Below, in pieces: positions 59,638 to 64,000 of a DNA stretch of 64,000 bases. Both the position numbers and the translations under genes were made by a program. This DNA is from Bacteroidales bacterium (GTDB taxonomy: Bacteria; Bacteroidota; Bacteroidia; Bacteroidales; F082), in assembly GCA_017531225.1 (NCBI GenBank), contig JAFXLL010000010.1:186001-250000 (forward strand). The letters are read 5' to 3'. The notes under the pieces are model-generated. The model saw nothing but the letters and a program-made list of their open reading frames with translations, was not told where the DNA came from and did no database searches. How positions within the stretch are numbered: the stretch's first letter is position 1; every line of letters starts with the position of its first letter.

Positions 59638-60632
59638 CAGTATTTTCTAAAACCAATGATTTGACGGACTTCGTTCAGCGTCTTGGCAGCGTTCTCGCGA
59701 GCCTTTTCGGCGCCGAGGCGGGCGATACGGTCGAGACGTTCTTGATCGGATGAGAACTCCTGGATGCGCTCACGGATGGGGTTCAAGGTCTTCACCATGT
59801 CCTCGGCGAGCTGTTTCTTCATATCGCCATAGCGCAAAGTGCAGTCGTTCCACTTTTCGTCAAAGTATTGCACCGTTTCAGGTTCGCTAACGATCTTCAT
59901 CATGGTGAAAAGGTTCTGGATGACTTCCGGTTTGGGGCTATTGGGCTCCTGAGGGCCGTTATCTGTGACGGCGCGCATCACTTTTTTACGCACGGTCTTT
60001 TCATCTTCGAACAGATAGATACAATTGCCATCGCTCTTACCCATCTTGCCTGATCCGTCCAAGCCCGGCACCTTGATGGCGTCGCCGCCGAAGTAGTAGT
60101 TCTGCGGTTCTGGGAAGAACTCCACGCCATAGATATTGTTGAAGCGGCGGGCGCATTTGCGGGCCATCTCCATGTTCTGTTCCTGGTCCTTGCCCACAGG
60201 TACCCACTTGGCACGATGCTGCAGGATGTCGGCAGCCATCAACGTTGGATAGGTGAACAGTCCGGCATTAACATTGTCGGGTTGCTGGCGTGCCTTCTCT
60301 TTGAAGGTGGTGACACGGCCCAACTCGCCGATATAGGCGTTCATGTTGAAGTACAAATAGAGCTCGATGGTCTCGGGTACATCGCTCTGGATGTAGATCG
60401 TAGCCTTTTCGGGATCGATGCCGCAGGCCAGGTATTCAGCCAGGATGGTGCGAGCTGATCGCTGTATGTTTTCGGGTTTAGGATGCGTGGTAAGCGAGTG
60501 CCAGTCGGCGATGAAGAAGTAGCAGTTGTATTCCTCCTGCATCTTCACGAAGCTGCGGACGGCGCCGTAATAGTTACCTAAATGGAGATTACCCGTAGGT
60601 CTTATACCGCTTAAAACGATGTCTTTATTCAT
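59637..60632 (-). CDS. trpS: Tryptophanyl-tRNA synthetase
   Basis: 331 aa class I synthetase. HIGH-type motif in PTGNLHLGNYYGAV (about residues 11-24) and KMSKS-type motif in GSGKMGKSDGNC. I use ATG 60632; in-frame sequence further upstream spans the terminator and promoter and is not coding. First gene of trpS-hflX-TatD-ansA. Confidence 0.96.
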   Translation of the reverse strand: MNKDIVLSGIRPTGNLHLGNYYGAVRSFVKMQEEYNCYFFIADWHSLTTHPKPENIQRSARTILAEYLACGIDPEKATIYIQSDVPETIELYLYFNMNAYIGELGRVTTFKEKARQQPDNVNAGLFTYPTLMAADILQHRAKWVPVGKDQEQNMEMARKCARRFNNIYGVEFFPEPQNYYFGGDAIKVPGLDGSGKMGKSDGNCIYLFEDEKTVRKKVMRAVTDNGPQEPNSPKPEVIQNLFTMMKIVSEPETVQYFDEKWNDCTLRYGDMKKQLAEDMVKTLNPIRERIQEFSSDQERLDRIARLGAEKARENAAKTLNEVRQIIGFRKY

Positions 60633-60649
60633 AGGTCTGATAATTTGGC

Positions 60650-60658
60650 GCAAAGATA
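60650..60658 (-). promoter_or_regulatory. -7 element TATCTTTGC for trpS operon
   Basis: Minus-strand TATCTTTGC, 17 bases before the trpS ATG and directly after the T run of the RNase G terminator. Confidence 0.65.
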
Positions 60659-60688
60659 AAAAAAAGCCCGCTATTTCGAGCGGGCTTT
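60659..60688 (-). terminator. Intrinsic terminator after RNase G gene
   Basis: On the minus strand AAAGCCCGCT / AGCGGGCTTT with loop CGAAAT, followed by a T run that merges into the trpS -7 element. Confidence 0.9.
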
Positions 60689-60711
60689 CGAGTTTTTTAC
60701 CAATCAGGCGA

Positions 60712-62298
60712 TCAGATCTTGATGTTCTCGCCTTTGGCGTTAAGGAAGTTGTACTGAAGCATGTGGAAGTCGTCAACGGTCTCGACCCTGAAGGACTTAC
60801 CGTATTTCTTCATCCACTTGCGTCTGATCGAAAACCAGCCTTTGGTGAGGTAGGCGCCGATGAAGGGGTGCACCTGCAGTGTGATGTGGTTCTCATTTTG
60901 ATCCTGCATCAGGTACTTGAGGTTGTTTTCGATTTCGTCAATGTAAAGGATGGCAGGGCGGATCTTGCCTTCGCCGTCGCACACGGGGCATTTTTCCTGC
61001 ACTTGTACTTCCGTGGCGGGACGGACGCGCTGGCGGGTGATCTGGATGAGGCCGAACTTGGTGGCGGGGAGGATGGTGTGCTTGGCACGGTCGAGTGCCA
61101 TTTCCTGGCAGAGCACGTCGAAGAGCTCCTTGCGGTGTGCTGCTTCCCGCATGTCGATGAAGTCGACGATGATGATGCCTCCCATATCACGCAAACGCAA
61201 CTGACGGGCAATTTCCTTAGCCGCTTCTATGTTGACCAGAAGGGCGTTTTCTTCCTGAGTGTTTTCCTTATTGACGCGGTGGCCGCTGTTGACGTCGATG
61301 ACGTGCATGGCCTCGGTGTGTTCAATGATGAGGTAAACACCGTTTCTGATGGTGACCACCTTGCCGAAGAGTCCCTTGATTTGGCGGGACACGCCGAAAT
61401 TGTCGAAAATGGAGTCTTTGCCCTTGTAGAGCTTGACGATTTCGGTCTTCTGGGGTGCGATGGTTTGGATGTAACTCCGAATTTCTTCATAAAGCGATTC
61501 GTCGTTCACATGAATGTTGTTGAACGACTCGTTCAATAAATCGCGCAGCATGACCATGGTCTGATCTTGTTCGCTGACCATGCGGCCGGCGGCGGTCATC
61601 TTGGTCATCTCGCTGATGCAGCGTTCCCACTTCTCGACGAGGGTCTTGAGATCCGCGTCGAGGTCGGCCACTTTCTTGTTTTCGGCCACGGTACGGATGA
61701 TGACGCCGTAGTTGGCGGGTTTGATGCTCTGGATCAGGCGTTTCAGACGGCTTCGCTCTTCGCCGCTGCGGATTTTTTGGGATACCGAAATGCGGTTTGA
61801 GAACGGCACAAGAACGAGGTAGCGTCCGGCAAAGGAGATCTCAGCGGAGATACGCGGGCCTTTTGTGGAGATGGGCTCCTTGGCGATTTGCACGGGAATG
61901 AGGTCGCCAGCGGTCAGCATGTTGCCGATCTTGCCGGTCTTTTCGATGTCGGGCTCCAGCTTGAGCTTCTCCATCGTCACCTCGCCCTCTGGGGCCGTGG
62001 CGAGCATGTTCTTGAACTTAAGTAGGGAACGGAACTGCGGACCGAGATCCAGATAATGCAAGAAGGCCTCTTTCTCGTAGCCCACGTCGACGAAAGCGGC
62101 GTTCAGGCCAGGCAGGATCTTCTTCACCCGTCCCAAATAAACGTCTCCAACCGCAAACTGGTTGTTGATTTTCTCTTTGTGAAGTTCGACAAGTATCTTG
62201 TCCTCCAACAGAGCGATGTCAACCTCCGAAGCGTGAGCGTTGACGACCAGCTCACGTTCCACCGTCTTGACTTTGATTTCTTGCTGTTCTTCAGCCAT
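60712..62298 (-). CDS. rng: Ribonuclease E/G family endoribonuclease
   Basis: 528 aa; processes rRNA and degrades mRNA, preferring 5'-monophosphate ends. An S1 domain near residues 38-125 (VGDVYLGRVKKILPGLNAAF), a catalytic DNase I-like domain with the metal-binding IIIVDFIDM and a zinc-link-like CPVCDGEGK near residue 430. It lacks the long RNase E scaffold tail, hence RNase G type. The leader holds a 17-bp hairpin (62344-62387), a possible autoregulatory site. Confidence 0.95.
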   Translation of the reverse strand: MAEEQQEIKVKTVERELVVNAHASEVDIALLEDKILVELHKEKINNQFAVGDVYLGRVKKILPGLNAAFVDVGYEKEAFLHYLDLGPQFRSLLKFKNMLATAPEGEVTMEKLKLEPDIEKTGKIGNMLTAGDLIPVQIAKEPISTKGPRISAEISFAGRYLVLVPFSNRISVSQKIRSGEERSRLKRLIQSIKPANYGVIIRTVAENKKVADLDADLKTLVEKWERCISEMTKMTAAGRMVSEQDQTMVMLRDLLNESFNNIHVNDESLYEEIRSYIQTIAPQKTEIVKLYKGKDSIFDNFGVSRQIKGLFGKVVTIRNGVYLIIEHTEAMHVIDVNSGHRVNKENTQEENALLVNIEAAKEIARQLRLRDMGGIIIVDFIDMREAAHRKELFDVLCQEMALDRAKHTILPATKFGLIQITRQRVRPATEVQVQEKCPVCDGEGKIRPAILYIDEIENNLKYLMQDQNENHITLQVHPFIGAYLTKGWFSIRRKWMKKYGKSFRVETVDDFHMLQYNFLNAKGENIKI

Positions 62299-62343
62299 TT
62301 TCAGTGTTTCTTAGAGGTTAACTTAGGTACTTTACTAAAAACA

Positions 62344-62387
62344 ATAACACAACATTGTATTGATTTCAAGATGCAATGCTGTGTTAT
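62344..62387 (-). other. 17-bp hairpin in the leader of the RNase G gene
   Basis: Arms 62344-62360 and 62371-62387 pair at 15 of 17 positions, plus one position that wobbles and one mismatch, around a 10-base loop. On the minus strand it is followed by TGTTTTTAG. It lies between the 29-aa protein gene and rng, so it is either a weak terminator of the HU-side transcript or a leader structure of rng. Confidence 0.75.
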
Positions 62388-62418
62388 CAGAATTCTACGA
62401 CTTCTTCAAGAAGAAAGA

Positions 62419-62508
62419 TTATTTCTTCTTGTGTCTGTCCTTTCTCAAGCGTTTTTTGCGCTTGTGCGTTGACATCTTATGTCTCTTGTGTTTCTTTCCG
62501 TTTGGCAT
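62419..62508 (-). CDS. 29-aa very basic protein, AURKAIP1/COX24 (DUF1713) type, probably ribosomal
   Basis: ATG 62508 opens a 29-codon frame starting MPNGKKHKRHKM and ending RLRKDRHKKK. More than half the residues are Lys, Arg or His. It matches the short DUF1713 / AURKAIP1-COX24 type proteins of Bacteroidetes; the mycobacterial relative is ribosomal protein bS22 on the small subunit. A ribosome role is therefore inferred. It lies 29 bases after HU with no visible promoter between, so is probably read from the HU promoter. Confidence 0.85.
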   Translation of the reverse strand: MPNGKKHKRHKMSTHKRKKRLRKDRHKKK

Positions 62509-62537
62509 AATATAAGTATTTTAAGTATAATGATTGA

Positions 62538-62810
62538 TTACTTAACTGCGTTCATGAAAGTCTTAGCTGGCTTGAAAGCCGGGATGTTATGAGCGGGGAT
62601 GGTAATGGCAACGTTTTTGGAGATATTTCTACCTGTTTTTTCTGCACGGGTCTTGATAATGAAACTTCCGAAACCTCTGAGGTAAACATTCTCGCCCTTG
62701 GCCATTGAAGCCTTCACTGCTTCCATAAAGCTTTCCACAACGGTTTGCACAGCGCCCTTCTCAATGCCGGTTTTACCAGCAATTTCAGCTACGATTTCTG
62801 CTTTGGTCAT
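62538..62810 (-). CDS. HU-family DNA-binding protein
   Basis: 90 aa histone-like nucleoid protein. The helical dimer core (MTKAEIVAEIAGKTGIEK) is followed by the beta-arm region: VYLRGFGSFIIKTRAEKTGRN, with the usual Pro of the arm tip in ITIPAHNIPAFKPAK. It bends and compacts DNA. Strong -7 element at 62861-62869. Confidence 0.95.
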   Translation of the reverse strand: MTKAEIVAEIAGKTGIEKGAVQTVVESFMEAVKASMAKGENVYLRGFGSFIIKTRAEKTGRNISKNVAITIPAHNIPAFKPAKTFMNAVK

Positions 62811-62860
62811 TTCTTTTCTAATTTTTAAATGGTTATTGTTACGATTGTATTAAATTTGCG

Positions 62861-62869
62861 GCAAAGGTA
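62861..62869 (-). promoter_or_regulatory. -7 element TACCTTTGC for HU
   Basis: Minus-strand TACCTTTGC, giving a leader of about 45 bases. It probably also serves the 29-aa protein gene. Confidence 0.65.
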
Positions 62870-62949
62870 CGAACAATTTTTATAACCACATAAAAGAATT
62901 TTATTTTTTTTCTTCTAAACGGCTATAAATAAACATCTTCAAGGAAGTA

Positions 62950-64000
62950 ATGACCGAGATACAAGCGACATTGGCACATTGGTATGAAGTCCATAAAAGG
63001 GAACTCCCCTGGCGTAGCAATCCTACTCCTTATTATGTATGGTTATCAGAGATTCTATTACAGCAAACACGTGTAAATCAAGGATTTGACTATTTCGTTC
63101 GCTTCATTGAACGATGGCCCACATTGGCTGATCTCGCCCAAGCCTCCGAAGAAGAAGTGCTAAAAATGTGGCAAGGGTTGGGCTACTACTCCAGGGCGAG
63201 AAACCTGCACAAATGTGCCCGACAGGTGGTGGAGCTCTATGGAGGTGAGTTCCCTGCCGACTTCGAAAAGCTGAAGAAGCTGCAAGGCATCGGCAACTAC
63301 ACCGCCGCAGCCATTGCATCCATAGCCTTCGGTCTCCCCTACGCCGTGGTCGACGGCAACGTGTACCGCGTACTATCCAGGCTTTACGACATTGACACAC
63401 CTATTAATACAGACCAAGGCACCAAGCTTTTTGCCGACTTAGCCTTATCACTCCTCGACCGCGAAAGCCCAGGCCGTCACAACCAGGCCATGATGGAGTT
63501 CGGTGCCCTCCAATGCGTCCCGAAGAACCCCGACTGCCTCCAATGTCCAATACAAAGCCATTGCCTCGCCTTTGCCAACGGCACCGTCGACGAACGACCT
63601 CAAAAAGAGAAAAAACTCAAGGTCAAAACGAGGTATTTCCATTACTTGGTTATTAGAAATCCCGACAATAGTGTCTACCTCCATAAACGCTCAGCAAAAG
63701 ACATCTGGCAAAACCTTTACGATTTCCCCTGCGTTGAGAGCGAAAGGCCTCTGACCCTTGACGAAATCACAGCCTCCGACTACTTCAAAAGCCTGAATCT
63801 CAATGAAAAATATCTCATTAGTCACATCTCGCCTCAATATGTGCATAAACTGACACATCAGACCATTTTTGCCATTTTCGTTGAAATAAAAATTTCATTT
63901 TTTTTAGCCAAAATCCAAAAATATGATATACTTTTGGCGCTCGAAAATGAATTAGGAACGTACCCGGTTCCGAAGCTCATAGACAACTATTTACACAACA
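62950..64000 (+). CDS. mutY: Adenine DNA glycosylase MutY, 3' end missing
   Basis: Removes adenine mispaired with 8-oxoguanine. ATG 62950 opens a frame that runs to the window end without a stop (350 codons). The catalytic Glu is in SEILLQQTRV, the helix-hairpin-helix in KLQGIGNYTAAAIASIAFG, the catalytic Asp in VVDGNVYRVLSR, and the 4Fe-4S cluster cysteines are spaced C-X6-C-X2-C-X5-C near residues 193-209. The C-terminal NUDIX-like 8-oxoG recognition domain has begun (about residue 228 on). Only a few codons are probably missing. Confidence 0.96.
   Translation, partial: MTEIQATLAHWYEVHKRELPWRSNPTPYYVWLSEILLQQTRVNQGFDYFVRFIERWPTLADLAQASEEEVLKMWQGLGYYSRARNLHKCARQVVELYGGEFPADFEKLKKLQGIGNYTAAAIASIAFGLPYAVVDGNVYRVLSRLYDIDTPINTDQGTKLFADLALSLLDRESPGRHNQAMMEFGALQCVPKNPDCLQCPIQSHCLAFANGTVDERPQKEKKLKVKTRYFHYLVIRNPDNSVYLHKRSAKDIWQNLYDFPCVESERPLTLDEITASDYFKSLNLNEKYLISHISPQYVHKLTHQTIFAIFVEIKISFFLAKIQKYDILLALENELGTYPVPKLIDNYLHN

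Noticed and set aside
58765-59664. 299-aa plus-strand frame antisense to hflX
   Set aside because: His/Gln/Leu-rich composition typical of an antisense shadow; HflX has all GTPase motifs.
60619-61539. 306-aa plus-strand frame antisense to RNase G and the trpS promoter
   Set aside because: It crosses a terminator and lies opposite conserved RNase motifs.
62389-62425. CTTCTTGAAGAAG palindrome after the 29-aa gene as an operator
   Set aside because: Short A/G-T/C palindrome in a low-complexity stretch; no second copy seen, so chance is likely.
62056-62472. 138-aa plus-strand frame overlapping the RNase G start and the 29-aa gene
   Set aside because: Antisense to two real genes and to the leader hairpin; no family match or own promoter.
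1-64000. CRISPR arrays, insertion sequences, prophage, rRNA operon
   Set aside because: No spaced direct repeats, transposase, integrase, phage structural gene or rRNA sequence was seen on either strand.

Overview
The window is a continuous stretch of a Bacteroidetes chromosome, most likely order Bacteroidales. The evidence is a type IX secretion (T9SS) gene set (sprA, a plug-family protein, a PorV/PorQ-family barrel and T9SS cargo), a TonB-dependent receptor, GIN/DUF2807 and SPOR proteins, a GH92 lipoprotein, the ruvA-sprA-gcvH neighbourhood, and repeated Bacteroidetes -7 promoter elements (TAnnTTTG). Almost no gene has a Shine-Dalgarno sequence. I see no insertion sequence, phage, CRISPR array or rRNA operon, so this looks like core genome rather than an island. 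Layout: 1-9.8 kb holds queA (cut by the window edge), a Lys/Thr-rich secreted protein, a polyprenyl synthase, a lipoprotein, a PPi-type phosphofructokinase beside a GH92 alpha-mannosidase, and a T9SS cargo protein. From 9.8 to 14.5 kb a minus-strand operon runs greA-HIT-T9SS plug-priA. From 14.6 to 24.1 kb a minus-strand operon runs TonB-dependent receptor, 1520-aa surface protein, PorV/PorQ-family barrel; this is the best candidate for an uncharacterised surface system. From 24.3 to 39.5 kb there are housekeeping genes in short alternating operons (DAHP synthase/chorismate mutase, asnS, rpoN, ruvB, deoC, hpt-adk, purE, M16 peptidase-methyltransferase, waaA, corA), with stop codons of facing genes often overlapping. 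From 39.5 to 49.2 kb a plus-strand run holds ruvA-sprA-gcvH-vanZ-like-tonB. From 49.2 to 64 kb there are uvrC-thiL-CPBP protease, dus, a CAU tRNA, an ExbB-ExbD-ExbD energising operon, tRNA-Ser, trpS-hflX-TatD-ansA, RNase G, a 29-residue ribosome-type protein, HU and mutY (cut by the window edge). Working together: the Exb/TonB proteins power outer-membrane receptors such as the 1256-aa one, while SprA, plug and PorV/PorQ-type proteins export and display cargo such as the 666-aa Asp-box protein and probably the 1520-aa protein. Regulatory points seen directly in the sequence: -7 elements lying 3-4 bases before ATG, a terminator hairpin inside the greA leader, a long hairpin in the RNase G leader, 7-base purine repeats in three operon spacers, and two isolated strong Shine-Dalgarno sequences (exbD, corA). 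Start sites were moved from the longest reading frame wherever a signal peptide, a family start or a promoter made that necessary.
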